The notes beneath the pieces were generated by a model. That model made no database searches and was not told where the DNA came from. It was given only the letters and a program-made list of their open reading frames with translations. A stretch of DNA of 64,000 nucleotides from Lingula anatina (Eukaryota; Brachiopoda; Lingulata; Lingulida; Lingulidae), in assembly GCF_001039355.2 (NCBI RefSeq), contig NW_019774225.1, positions 29,619 to 93,618 of the forward strand. The letters are read 5' to 3'. Position numbers and translations under genes: made by a program. Positions within the stretch are counted from its first letter, which is position 1. Each line of letters begins with the position of its first letter. Shown piece by piece: positions 39,406-49,897 of the stretch.

Positions 39406-41723
39406 TATAAATAAAAGTGAATAAATTAATTAATAAAGAAAAATGCCACACTACATTTGAAATCATACATGTGTCTTGACCCAATCTTTACTCTTGTAAA
39501 AACCACAATATGTATGTACCCAAAACCAAATATTAACTCCATATGTATATGTATAAATTTAAAAGTGACAATGACAGTTGAAAATAAAGTACAAGTAAAT
39601 CAAACTTACAAATCTATGTCCTGTTTTGTATGACTACCTAAATTCTTGCTTCTTGCTTAGATGGTGTCTTTTGTGTAAAAAGAACTGCTCACCCTAAGTG
39701 GCATTGCCTATTATTCAGTGGGGGTGTGTGGGCTGTACTAGATAAAGGGGTGTAAGGTGTCTGTCCTTTACACATTTTGATATATTTACCTGATACCACG
39801 GTTTGCACTGTTCCACCACTGCTGGCTGAAGTGAGGCAGGGTTCACTCTAAACTTCTTATTTGCCACCTGGCACTGCTATAGGTGGCAGCAGTGTTGACC
39901 ATGAAGTGGCACTATTAAATTAAAGCAACAAAGTACTTTGAGAACCTATAGTTTATGATAATTTATATTGTATTGGCTTCACTGGTTGATTATTGCATTT
40001 ATTTCCACTGAATGTTAAACATGCATGATTTTTGCTGGAGAAAATGTGATAAACAAAATTTTATTGCACCCTCAAATTCACACAACAGTTTAGGCAGGCT
40101 GAATGATAAAATGGCTGGTAGAGCAGCTTTATTTTCACCAATGAAACTGTTTTATAACATGTCTATTTTTCTATGATTTGAATATCCTGTATCATAAATG
40201 TCTGTGATATCTTTTGAAGTAGTTTGGTTTTTCTCTAATTATTTTCTCTTTCACATACTAACTAACAAATGAAATGCATTTATCACTGCTGTTTGCACAT
40301 TTTGGTCGCATTAATAACCCTGACCATGTAAACTATATATATATATATATATATATATAGTTTATAGTTTATTTTTAATTATGCATATTTTTTTATATTG
40401 TAGAAACAGCAGGTTGTGTGTTCAGACATTACCACTACTAGCGGCAAAAGCAGTCAAGGTCAGTTTGAATTTTAATACAAAAATCAATTTACATTATTTA
40501 TTTTTGTTTTGGACCCATCATGCATGCATAATTGGCCTAAGTTTTTGTTAAAGATAGTTTTCATGTTTTCTCAAAAAAGAAGATAATTGTCTCAAATACC
40601 TGATGAAACTGTTTTATTGAATCCTGCCTCCCAATGTACCAGCGAAAAGATATTTCATGTATGGGCTCCTTACTGAAACATGATGGTTTTTGCACTACAA
40701 ACCAGCAAGTAGATTTCTTTGGGTGCTGCTTTGCATACAACATGGCATTACAGTTTGAGTTGGATTAAAAGAAAAATAATCTGATGTCATTACGACAGGG
40801 ATCTGTCATCAGGATATTGATAAATCTGAAAATGTTATTCAGTTGTAAGAATAATATAAGAAAAGAAAAAAAAAGAAGCGAGCTGTTTTCAATCACTGGT
40901 TAAAAACTTCAGAAAACAAGAATTAGGTTCAGTAGCAAGTGTGTTCAAAGCAACTTACTGACTTAAACTATTTATTATTTAGTAAAAAAAAATAAATAAA
41001 TTTGGTTCTTTGAATGTAAAGCATTTTCAAAAATTTGATTTTTTTACATCCAGCATTGCCACAAGCGAACTCAGCCTCTGGGACCATAGCAGTGGTATTG
41101 ATTGTCATCTTCATCATTGTCATTTTAATCATCGGAACAGTGGCCTGGTTGTATTACGCCTACAAGAACCCCACCACACGCTCCGGACAGTGGCTTATCA
41201 AAGTAAGGATTTGGAATATTACCCAAATAGTGAATAGTTTTGGAAACTGAAGCAATAATAGATGGACGGAAATGTAATAGTTAACAATAAAGAAATAGAA
41301 AATATTAAGAAAGCAATGAAAAATAAAGTGAGATGGAATAGAATAGGAAATATATAATGACATATAAAGGAAAGGAAGTGAAAAAAATATGTGGGATGAT
41401 AAAAGTTAGTCATTATATATATTTGGCATGTCTTGTAACCAGTGGAAAAAAAGATGGTTATGAAGACAAAGCCATTGTCTTACTCACTGACTCATTTTTG
41501 ATTTATTTCCTTTTGCTTCAACTTTTGCTTAATTCATTGGAAATCATATCTTTTTGAACATTTTTATATTAAAGAAGCTTGCTATATATTTATATGCCTT
41601 CCAAAACCATTTTGTTTCTTTCAGCACCGTCCAAGTGAATGGAAATTTTCCTTCTCTCGAGGAGGCGACAGCAACGCAGACAAGTATCGTGTTGATATGC
41701 AGTCAGGACAGAGCACAGCATGA
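14392..41723 (+). CDS. PLXDC2: plexin-domain-containing protein (PLXDC1/2, TEM7 family) receptor
   Basis: Exons 14392-14476, 24435-24742, 26245-26379, 28706-28775, 29238-29363, 29857-29910, 32179-32243, 33132-33228, 33501-33596, 33934-34079, 35829-35987, 40404-40458, 41054-41202 and 41625-41723 join to 547 residues; human members have about 500-530. Order: signal peptide (1-27), Thr/Pro-rich linker (~80-125), conserved ectodomain starting [10 protein letters not shown], the block [20 protein letters not shown], a PSI-type Cys-rich domain (~346-394, [10 protein letters not shown]...CSWC), Thr-rich stalk, one membrane helix (~477-499) and a short tail beginning [14 protein letters not shown]. 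Vertebrate PLXDCs are cell-surface receptors reported to bind PEDF and nidogen/cortactin. Whether the gene is nearer PLXDC1 or PLXDC2 cannot be decided by eye; the symbol marks the family. Extra copies of exons 4-6 lie at 30535-31717. Confidence 0.92.
14477..24434 (+). other. ~10-kb first intron of PLXDC
   Basis: The donor (GAAG|GTGAGC) and acceptor (TTTTCCAG|CTATC) match in phase 1. The intron holds a pure (TA)n at ~17289-17360, an inverted-repeat element at 17910-18132 and a (CA)n at ~21067-21114. I recognised no other coding exon in it. Confidence 0.7.
17910..18132. mobile_element. small inverted-repeat element (MITE), copy 1
   Basis: About 223 bp, beginning gaccccatttccagagatta and ending as its imperfect inverse (ctctgggaatacagccc). 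The interior carries the family marks gatcgacctaactccctggg, ttcacgctaaat and aggcaggac. It follows TAA on the left. The right-hand target copy is imperfect (TAC). It has no coding capacity. The same family recurs at 24834, 29921 and 31728. Confidence 0.65.
24834..25057. mobile_element. small inverted-repeat element (MITE), copy 2
   Basis: About 224 bp, with the same interior marks as copy 1 (acctaactccctgggg, ttcacgctaaat, aggcaggac). Its ends read gggtgcattcccagag and, inverted, gaccccattcccatag. It is flanked on both sides by TAA, a 3-bp target duplication as in PIF/Harbinger-type elements. It is in PLXDC intron 2. Confidence 0.7.
26857..27190. repeat. degenerate minisatellite, period about 16-18 bp
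   Basis: Many diverged copies of a unit like acacaatgtcacatccaac run in a row, interrupted by (CA)n at ~27059-27080. It is in PLXDC intron 3. The copies drift in both length and sequence. No open frame or CRISPR-like regular spacing is present. Confidence 0.7.
28554..30051 (+). repeat. unit 1 of a ~1.5-kb tandem duplication inside PLXDC
   Basis: This 1498-bp segment, from aattgttctgatgcca to cagacatctta, is repeated at 30383-31858 with a few per cent divergence and small indels. It contains PLXDC exons 4 (28706-28775), 5 (29238-29363) and 6 (29857-29910), with good splice sites in both units. The divergence is the size expected between haplotypes of a highly polymorphic marine invertebrate. 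Confidence 0.85.
29921..30051. mobile_element. MITE copy 3a, truncated by the unit boundary
   Basis: It begins ggaccattcccaaatc right after gtgagtttaa, only 10 bases inside the intron after exon 6. It carries the family marks (aggggattctcgctaaat, gggcttgccagac). Its right end is lost where unit 1 diverges, just before the single n. Confidence 0.55.
30052..30382. other. orphan segment at an assembly seam (single n at 30075)
   Basis: A partial MITE-like end (caccccattctcatagattagat) runs into n at 30075. It is followed by ~307 bp found nowhere else in the window and GC-richer than its surroundings. This looks like sequence pulled in at a contig join. No coding exon is recognised. Confidence 0.6.
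30383..31858 (+). repeat. unit 2 of the PLXDC tandem duplication, with second copies of three exons
   Basis: It carries exon copies at about 30535-30604, 31049-31174 and 31664-31717, coding for the same residues as unit 1. The first exon of the unit needs phase-0 entry, but the last exon of unit 1 ends in phase 1. Using all six exons in series would therefore shift the frame and stop soon after. Only one unit can be used per transcript, which favours an uncollapsed haplotype or a very recent, non-functional duplication. Confidence 0.8.
31728..31930. mobile_element. MITE copy 3b, complete
   Basis: About 203 bp, starting ggaccattccc directly after TAA and ending ggaaacccagtc before TTA. It lies 10 bases after the donor of the second copy of PLXDC exon 6. 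It is the same family as the elements at 17910 and 24834. Confidence 0.6.
32846..33065 (-). other. possible degenerate repeat-derived segment
   Basis: The minus-strand frame (~33049-32843) reads like a coding relic ([16 protein letters not shown]). It has no splice context within the PLXDC gene and no domain I can name. It is in the intron between exons 7 and 8. It could be a fragment of a dispersed element, or chance. Confidence 0.25.
37720..39160 (-). pseudogene. decayed retroviral-type integrase (Gypsy/Ginger-like transposon relic)
   Basis: Minus-strand fragments lie in order within PLXDC intron 11. Around 39150-39010 there is an integrase-core start ([15 protein letters not shown], then [20 protein letters not shown]). 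Around 38930-38890 there is [15 protein letters not shown], with the second core Asp. Around 37980-37760 there is a C-terminal module ([20 protein letters not shown], later [12 protein letters not shown]). These match the DDE integrase core and the C-terminal SH3-like end of Gypsy or Ginger elements. Stop codons, a (TA)n insertion at ~38092-38130 and missing segments, including the usual third-acid region, show that it is dead. Confidence 0.7.
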
Positions 41724-44242
41724 TCGTTTCAAGGCCATGCACATGTGCATGCACACTTGTGATAACATAGACCCCCTTACCTCAGGCCTGGCCTATAAAC
41801 AGAGTTGAGGCGGACGTCTTCACTTAGCAAGAGAAAGGGAAAAAATATAAGTTGTTCATTTCTTTAGGCTCTTTTTTGAATTGTACAGTAGACATTTTTT
41901 ACAGCTGAATAATTTTCTCTTTACTTTTTTTTTTTTATCTTTTCAATTTTTACAGGATATTAACAGCTGATAACTACTCAGTTGAATTTTTGGACACCTT
42001 ATCAAATTTTTGCAATTTTTCATTTAAAAAAGGATTAAATATTTATATACTGATAAATAGCAAACAAAGGTCTAAAATAGGGCTGAAGTGTTTATTTTTC
42101 AGGCTTATGATAATGGCCACTGCATTTCATGATGTTTATTTGTTTCCAATAGGAACATATAAATCTCTGTAAACTTGGTTTAGGACCTATCTCTAGTTTT
42201 TTATTATTATTTAGTTTATGTTGCCAAGTGAAGATCTGTTTTCAGTAAGCTCTAAAGTTTGGTAATTATTCATAAATTTTGAACTACCCAGTAAGTCCAA
42301 AAATTTGGATGTAAAATTGATCCTGTTCATATTTTCAGCCCCCTCTTTTTCAGATTAAAACAGTCTATTTTTTGATTCATTCAATGATTCTTGAATTTAT
42401 GAATAATTACCATGAGTGAATTTATCCAATTTAAAGGTCTTTGAGGAAATCCAGAGGGGATGTCTTTTATATTTTTGTATCTTAATGTATAAAAAAACAT
42501 ATCACAATATACAAGAGCATTAGATTAACAGAAACAGAAGAAATAGTGTCATTATTATAATTATAACCATTTCATTTAAATAATGGAAATCATATGAAAA
42601 TGAAAAAAAGAGAAGTGGTGGGCAACACCTACTGTTTATATTTCATTTTGGGAAATATGTCGTGAATTATTGGAATACCATTAATTAATATTGTATTTGG
42701 ATGAACAATCATTTATTTGGAATTGCATTTTAAAGGTTGTGAATTATTTGTAATAAGTAATTTGTTTTATATTAATATCTACTCAAGACATATGCATGTA
42801 ATGACAGTCCATGGAAGAATCAACAAAATGTTTATGAAGTTGGTCAGTCACTGCAACTGACAGATAGCAATATTCATTACAGCCTGTAGCTATGATAAGA
42901 GATCATGGTCCCCATGGTGGGTACAGTAATAACTCCAATGATTTGAACATCTCATTCCACTATTTCCATTTTCAAGATATCTTATTTTCAAATGCCCAAA
43001 TTTGCTTGCTTTTTTAACCCAACTTTTGAAATTTGTGCTCAAAATTAGGGAGTTTTTACCATAATACATCCCAAACCTCTGCTTGATTTGTGATCTTTTT
43101 ATAAAACATGAAGTAAGCATGGTTCTGGTTCAGCCCAGGTTACAATTTATGTACAGTTGGAATAGTGAACAATGAAGTTGCCAAAAAATGTGGACAAAAG
43201 TTTCTGAATATTAGATGCTGTAAACTTTGTATTGAGCAATAATTACAAAAAACTGCATTTTGGAAGGCGAAACCCCATCTAATGGGCTGAATACAGAATT
43301 CCCCAAGTGTAGTAAGTGCTGATTGCAATATATAAAAATGTACACAGCATGCAGTCAAGCAATGGACTTACAGAATGAGATTTTTTTAAATGATTGGTTA
43401 TTAATAGGGGATTCCATGCATTAAAGGTATCTCTATCAGTAAATGTGATAGTTTTATTTTCACTGTATCTCTGTGTATTTTAAATTATGCCGCGCATTAT
43501 ATGCACTTCTACTTTAATGCATAAAAAATTGTAACACGTAGCAATTCTGTTTTATCATGATTATTAATGATTTGGTTTAATTATTGTTATTGAGATCATC
43601 TTAATATTGAATAGTTAATTTAACTTTTATGTCGTCATGTTTTTTCTGACTCCAAGTTTTTAATTCATAATTTTCCCAAAGCTGATGCTGTATTGTTTAC
43701 TTACTGAGGCATTTATCCGACCATAGCATGTTAGATATTGTGGATTTCTTGGAACTATTTACTGAAGTAATGTCAACAAAAAATGTAATAGTCTAAGAGT
43801 TATATTACTGTAACCTCACCCATACTGAACTATTAGACCAGTTACCAAGCTGGGAAGAATGTAACTAGCCCCTACAACCCCTACGCTACAGACGTGCAGT
43901 CATGCATACACTCGTGCTCATGTGTGCGCACACACGCCTATTTCATCACATCTGTAAGTTCAGTAGCCAATTAATAGCCTCGTGTGCGCTTGGTAACTGC
44001 CCCCCCCCCTTCGAAACCATAGTTGGAATGCAAGAAATCAGTTTGACAGTGGAGAAAATGCATGTGGTATTTTAAGTTATCTCTAATATCTTTACAAACA
44101 TTAAGAGGATATATTTATTTTTATATTTGTGCTGTTTGTTTCATGGGGAAATATTGCAGTATGTTGATGTTACTTCTTCATTCCCGACAAGCTGTTTTTG
44201 TTCGTATGTGCTGTGATTCATTTTGCTTTTAGACTAAATAAA
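41724..44242 (+). other. long 3' UTR of PLXDC (inferred)
   Basis: No coding exon was seen after the stop at 41721-41723. An AATAAA at 44237-44242 (ctaaataaatcccc), after a T-rich stretch, is a good candidate poly(A) signal and would give a 3' UTR of about 2.5 kb. Other A-rich hexamers closer to the stop cannot be excluded. Confidence 0.4.
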
Positions 44243-45670
44243 TCCCCTACTGAAAACGAAGACTTGTGCGTGGAACATTTTATGATGTGATATAAATGTA
44301 ATTTTATGTAACAGTCTAAAACGAATAATTCTACCACAGCAGAATAAAATATTGTATGGATTAACAATGTCAAGACTGGTTTGGAGTCATTGTAAATTCA
44401 GGTGTTACTTTTGATATTGGAAAACGTGATGCTGCTTACCCATGTATATTGAATATATTTATCGGGTTTGGTAAAAGTAATTATGCTCCTTCTAAAATGA
44501 TGTGATCATCAGAGAACCTCTACTGATCACTGAAAAGGAGACCCGTAGTTTCACTAAGGATATAATTTATACATTTGTCTATGAAAAGTAAAGACATCTT
44601 TCATAAAACACCCGTTATATTGTACACAATATATGGTATTATATTGACACTATAAGCATCAAGGAAGTTTTTTCCTGTAGAATTGGAATCCGAATAAACA
44701 TAGGAAAGCTATTTTTCGTTCTGGAAAAAGACCGTGTATTTGTAATGCTTGCAGTTAAAACATTCGATATTGCTTATCGCGATACGATTACGAATGTAAG
44801 TGAAAAATCGTAACATGCAGCTTGACAGGCGCAATATAATGTTTTTAATCTCTTTCACTCCATAAAATATGACAGTTAATATAAGAAGGTGGCCCACATA
44901 AAGCGCTTGCTTCGATACGAGATTTTGTGGACATTCCAGAGAAAAAAAAACGTCTTGAAAAAATCCCAAAATATTTTTCCGACCAATCCAAATATTACAA
45001 TGAACTAGCAAACATTAAGCATTGAAAAACAAGTGCATTAGAGGTAACCTCGGCATTTAAACAGATAAGATGTGAAATAAATTGCTTTAATTTTTGTGAG
45101 ATATGCTTGTGTCGTCATTTTTGTCTGTCGCAAAAAGTAGTTTTGTTCAATGGTGAGTAAATTTGTAGTTTTTACAATGAATCCAGCAATATGGCAAAAT
45201 CGAACAGATCATGCATTTTATGCATGAGTTTTGACACAGTTTGATAAATGGTATTCTGAGCGATTTTGAATAGAAGGATTAAAATCACTGTTTTAATATG
45301 AAACCTCTACTATGTAGACTGTATAAGACTTATTCAAAAGTTAAAAAATTCAACTTTATGAATGCAGTATCATAGCCCCTTTTTTAAGGGAATCCAAAAT
45401 GGCCGCCAAAAGTAAAACGAAAGTACACCCCTTTAAGTTATGACTACCCCTGAAGTGATTACGTTTTATTTTTATCACACGAGGCAAACACAGCTTAAGC
45501 ATTTCTCTCTGAGGCGACTTCTGCGAGGACCCCGGGCCACGACAGAGGGGTGTACCGAATTTCCCCAGACAATGCTGAGAAGGAACGACATAAATAATCG
45601 GAACAAATAGCGGACACTTGAACTATTCGATCAAAGATGTAATAATACGTATCATATAATTGCAGCTTGT
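44243..45670. other. intergenic DNA between PLXDC and the C1q pair
   Basis: No gene is recognised. The block at ~45375-45440 (ccaaaatggccgccaaaagt) recurs at ~49455-49520 and marks the outer edge of the C1q segmental duplication. Confidence 0.5.
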
Positions 45671-45676
45671 TTTATT
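45671..45676 (-). terminator. poly(A) signal of C1q copy B
   Basis: TTTATT on the plus strand (AATAAA on the minus) sits ~180 bases after the domain end, at the position matching that in copy A (49759-49764). The sequence around it is conserved (ttgttttattg). Confidence 0.5.
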
Positions 45677-45852
45677 GTTTATTATTTCATTATGGTAACG
45701 GATGTATTTATAATCAACTTGTAGTCACAGTTAGATAATTTAAATGACCACAATTGTTAATCACATACTTGTAAACATCAAGGGGTAAATGACAAGTGTA
45801 TTGTGACGCCAAAACGTCAAAACAACGTCACATTTGCTTTCACTTTTCATTT

Positions 45853-46939
45853 TTATGTGGCGATGAGATATCCAGAGAATGTGGACCAATAGTTCCACAA
45901 AGTTGGACTCGGTGCATCAACGTAGAAAACTTGTAGGTAAACTTCCTCCCCTTTCTCACACTGAAATATTACAGAATTGGACCCGCTGTTATGGTCGGTA
46001 AGACTAACGGCAAGAAGAAGCATCATCTTCCGGTTTCTTGCTGCTGACCAACTTGACCTCGACCTTTCCCCCTTTATATGACGTCAAAATGGTTGCCGTG
46101 AAGAAGTAAGTGCCGTTGACAGGACAAGTAAAGCGTCCAGTTGCTGGATCGTATGCATTTCCCGTGTTAAGGATAACGCCAGAAAACGCTAAATTGTCCT
46201 TTGCACTAACTGGAAGAGACTTTGTTAGTCGCGTCGAAAATGCAACGACCGGCACATCTGAAGATAAAAAAGCCAGTATCAGAGCCAGGGTCACACAATT
46301 TGGTTTGGGGAAATCATGAAAAGGACCACTGTCTGGCGTTNCTGACCAACTTGACCTCGACCTTTCCCCCTTTATATGACGTCAAAATGGTTGCCGTGAA
46401 GAAGTAAGTGCCGTTGACAGGACAAGTAAAGCGTCCAGTTGCTGGATCGTATGCATTTCCCGTGTTAAGGATAACGCCAGAAAACGCTAAATTGTCCTTT
46501 GCACTAACTGGAAGAGACTTTGTTAGTCGCGTCGAAAATGCAACGACCGGCACATCTGAAGATAAAAAAGCCAGTATCAGAGCTAGGGTCACACAATTTG
46601 GTTTAGGGAAATCATGAAAAGGACCACTGTCTGGCGTTTAAAATGTCCTCTATATTACACAAAACACAGGTTTCTTTATGAAGCTATTATAAACCGATAG
46701 GATTATCACCAATTATACATAAAAATTCACTAACCCGATTTTCCGCTTGCGTTGCGCATTTGACGGGCTTCAAGCTCCAGTCTCTCCACCCATACACTCA
46801 TGCTGGTGAGTGAAGCTTCCAACGCCTTGACACGCTTGCTGATTTCGGTAATGTTCGGTGATAAATTTTGTTCGCTCGTTCCATATGCTAGCCACACCAA
46901 GTGTATCAGAAAAAGGGTTGAAAACTTTAGTGAAATCAT
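45853..46939 (-). pseudogene. C1q-domain gene copy B, frameshifted, with exon 2 split and doubled by an assembly seam
   Basis: Exon 1 (46939-46735) encodes a signal peptide starting MISLKFSTLFLIHLVW and a short coiled coil, like copy A and of the same length (205 nt). Exon 2 should run from 46257 to about 45853. A second near-identical stretch of its first part lies at 46555-46342 and ends at the single n (46341). Within exon 2, after VKLVSSKKP, this copy lacks 5 bp relative to copy A. The frame therefore ends at 46004 instead of continuing to the usual ending YWSTFSGYLIA, which is still present in another frame. This is either a real inactivating deletion or a base-call error near a contig end. 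Confidence 0.72.
46044..46340. repeat. 297-bp near-perfect direct repeat, first copy (mate 46342-46638)
   Basis: The segment from ctgaccaacttgacctcgac to gtctggcgtt appears twice, exactly on either side of the single n at 46341, with only one or two base differences. This is the signature of two overlapping contig ends placed side by side, not of a tandem duplication. Confidence 0.85.
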
Positions 46940-47064
46940 TGTGATGAAGCACTATAGAATGTTTAAACCCTACAATGGTTATCATTCGAATTAACTTAAA
47001 TCAAACTGTAGCTATAGATAGACTCTGGTGGGTAACGGACTTTGGTAAGAAGTGGACGGGCAGN

Positions 47065-48054
47065 GTAGCATACGACAAGAAGCAACCACTTTGCATGACC
47101 AGCTCTGTAAATATACTCTGTAACATACAATCTCTATCTTTTTGAAGCCGTTACAAAATCGGTTGAAAGACGCCAACAAGTTTTGCAACTGCCACAACAG
47201 CTTCTGTAGAAATGTTAAGACTTTTAATAAAAATACACTACATGTTCTTTTAGTTATGATGTTATGTGGCGGTATGTATCCATTAAAAAAGCCATCTATA
47301 CTTGATAGTGCCCGGGCTAAAATGCATTGATTTCAGACATTGATCGCCCAACACAAATATATAATAAACCGCATTACCAAACAATTACTACAAGTGGGTC
47401 TATAATTCGTGGGGGTCCATGTACGGCTGTGTACAGAGCCCTACGTGAATTTATTTATTGTTGTTACTAATCGCTATGTACGTTAAAGTTATACTAACAT
47501 CATCATTCATTTCATTTCATTTGAGGATTAACTTTTCAAACCTCGATTTCTATTCCCTGGGAATGACAGACTAGTCATGGACGAGGGGGGGGGGGGGGGG
47601 GGGGAGGGGGGGAAAAGGGGGGGGGGGGGGGGGGGGGGGGGGCAAGGATGGAAAATGTCGGGCGAAGCGAAGGAAGGTTTTTTTCATATTAAATATGTAT
47701 CGCACAGCTAGCTAGGGAAGGGAAATATGTGGGTTTGCCTCATTTCGGTAATCATACATTAAATTTATTATTATTATCATTATTATTACCTTTTTGCTTT
47801 TTTATTTTTTTATTATTTATTTATTTATTTATTTATTATTTTTTTTTTTTGAGAGGGGGAGGTGGTAGGGGTCGGTAGGGAGTAGACTTGTCACCTCGGA
47901 AGCTGAGTGCCTGCTGTACCCTCCCTGGAACCGTCTTTGGCCAGAGGTAAGAGTAGGTTTATCGTGATCGATAACAGCTGTTTGAGGTAAACAGTCCCTG
48001 GGAGACAGACAGCACATTATGTGGGGAGTCTGCACAGTTGGGTGCATTGTAAGG
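47065..48054. other. spacer with seam and poly-G tract
   Basis: A single n at 47064 marks another join, just beyond the conserved promoter of C1q copy B. A G run with a few interruptions spans 47585-47642 and could form G-quadruplexes; it may also be unreliable sequence. A T-rich (TTTA)n stretch lies at ~47810-47850. No gene is recognised. Confidence 0.5.
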
Positions 48055-48056
48055 TA

Positions 48057-48661
48057 CAGGATGACACAGAAAAAAAACGGTCATCACCTAATATCACCTT
48101 GAATAACTTTTAAAATAAATTATCAATTCCTTTTATTTTTCAGATTTATCAAGACAAATTAATGTTCTAAGAGTCTACCAAATTCGACCTTCGAGATGCC
48201 ATGGACTACTGAGGAAAAGACATTTATAGTTGAGGCATATTTTCGGTTATAGTCTATCCACGCAGCTCAATTGCAATTCAAAGAACGGTTCAGATGTCGA
48301 GAATTTCCTGTCCACTCAATGATCTACAGATGGGTCAACAAGTTCAGAACCCATGAGACTGTGCATAACCTCAATTGTAAAGACACTCACAATCACACTC
48401 TGGACGACCGAAATCATCAAGGACACCACACAACATTGCTGCAGTCAGAGACTCTGTTGTCCGCAGCCCAAGCAACTATAAATGTCTTTTCCTAAGTAGT
48501 CCATGGCATCTCGAAGGTCGAATTTGGTAGACTCTTAGAACATTAATTTTTCTTGATAAATCTGAAAAATAAAAGGAATTGAATATTTATTTCAAAGGTT
48601 ATTCAAGTTTAGATGAAGACCGTTTTTTTTTTTTTTTTTTTTTTTTTTTTGTGTCACCCTG
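48057..48661 (+). mobile_element. Tc1/mariner-superfamily element with long inverted repeats
   Basis: The 605-bp element is bounded by TA on both sides (48055-48056, 48662-48663). It starts CAGGATGACAC and ends, inverted, CAGGGTGACAC. The inverted repeats are ~177 bp (left) and ~189 bp (right). The interior plus-strand frame starts at about 48196 (MPWTTEEKTFIVEAYF), meets an early stop, and continues as FRCREFPVHSMIYRWVNKF. This is a helix-turn-helix region of the kind at the N-terminus of mariner-type transposases (DUF4817-like). The catalytic domain is absent, so it is a non-autonomous derivative. The right repeat also contains a reversed copy of the start of this frame. Confidence 0.8.
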
Positions 48662-48867
48662 TATATACAGAATTTGTGTTTAAACGTCATGTAATAAACC
48701 ATGGGAAGTAGAATCTCCAAGCAATATCTATGTTGAGTGGGCGAAAACCAAGACGAAAACGAGTAGACGAAGAAAGCCGCCTGGCTATAATAATAATAAT
48801 AATAATAATAATAATCTTTTATTGAAACATCGCAACCCGAAGGTTGAAGTTATACACTTTTTTAATC

Positions 48868-48868
<1 letters not shown>

Positions 48869-48904
<36 letters not shown>

Positions 48905-49195
48905 GTATTTTAAGTCAGAGATCCCTGGTCATTTTTTTGGCCCTGTTGCACACTATATTCGTTCTCGCCTTCCTGGGGAGGGTACAGCAGGGCTGCCATA
49001 TTAGGCGCTCAAAGCTAACAAACTAACAACCATTTTTCCACTGCCAGACCAGACCCCTGCTTCAACCCCTTAGTGCTAAGTGCCAAGCGGGGGGACAGCA
49101 GGTACCGTTTATAAAGGACTGGTATGTCCCCGGACGGGGTTGAACCCACGTCCTCCCGCTCCGGAGGCGGACACTCTAACCACATCATTTTCTGT
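48869..49195 (-). mobile_element. tRNA-derived SINE
   Basis: Read on the minus strand, the head holds an A-box-like region (gtggttagagtg, ~49183-49172) and a B box (gggttcaaccc, ~49147-49137). Between them lies an anticodon-arm-like segment with loop ctccgga, suggesting descent from tRNA-Arg(CCG). A ~230-bp unrelated body follows and ends in an (AAT)n tail at ~48903-48870. Head, body and simple tail in this order define a SINE. It has no coding capacity. Confidence 0.72.
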
Positions 49196-49758
49196 ATTCC
49201 TTTCGATTTTCCATGCGTAAAAATATCAAGACTCCCCTTCTCGTACATATAGGCCTGTATAACTATTCGGCTTGGTCTCGCCTAAACGTACCCCTCTCAG
49301 CGAATTATAGAGAAATCAGTTGAGTAAAGAAATAGATAACAGCGATCCTGATATCTTGTGGTTAGATCAGTACATCTAGAGAAAAAAGCAATCCTAAAAG
49401 ACACCCTGGTCTCATTTGGCCCTTGAATGTTTGGTATGGATGCAGTGTCTTAGCCCCTTCTTTTGATATAAGGGAATCCAAAATGGCCGCCAAAAGTAAA
49501 ACAAAAGTCCACCCCTTCAACTTATGAAGTAATGCTTTTTAGTATTATTACATGCAGTATACGCGGTTTAGATACATTGCATTTTCCTCTGAGTTGACTT
49601 AAGGCCTCGTCGGGGAGACCTTTTGGTGCCCTCTGCGGGGATCCCGGGGTTACCGAATTTACCTAGTCAATGTTGAGGAATATTCAGAACAAATGGCGGT
49701 TCCTTGAACACAATCCAAAAGCAGTTGAAACAGTTCGTTTCAAATAATTTCAATTTGT

Positions 49759-49764
49759 TTTATT
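49759..49764 (-). terminator. poly(A) signal of C1q copy A
   Basis: AATAAA on the minus strand, ~135 bases after the stop of copy A, in a context shared with copy B. Confidence 0.55.
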
Positions 49765-49897
49765 GTACGATTAATACCCGCATGCTAACGGGTGTAATGA
49801 CCATTCGTGTAAATTAAATAACAATCAAGGAGTAAATGACAAGTTTACTGTGATGTCAAAATTTCAAAATTATGTCACATTCGCTTTCTCTTTCGTT

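Noticed and set aside
44709-45011. 100-codon minus-strand frame
   Set aside because: It has no recognisable domain, no splice partners and AT-rich composition like its surroundings.
46314-46592. A third C1q gene or a two-domain C1q protein
   Set aside because: The extra domain copy is the 297-bp overlap around the single n.
48271-48495. Host gene encoding a helix-turn-helix protein
   Set aside because: It lies entirely within a TA-flanked inverted-repeat element and has no catalytic domain or splice context.
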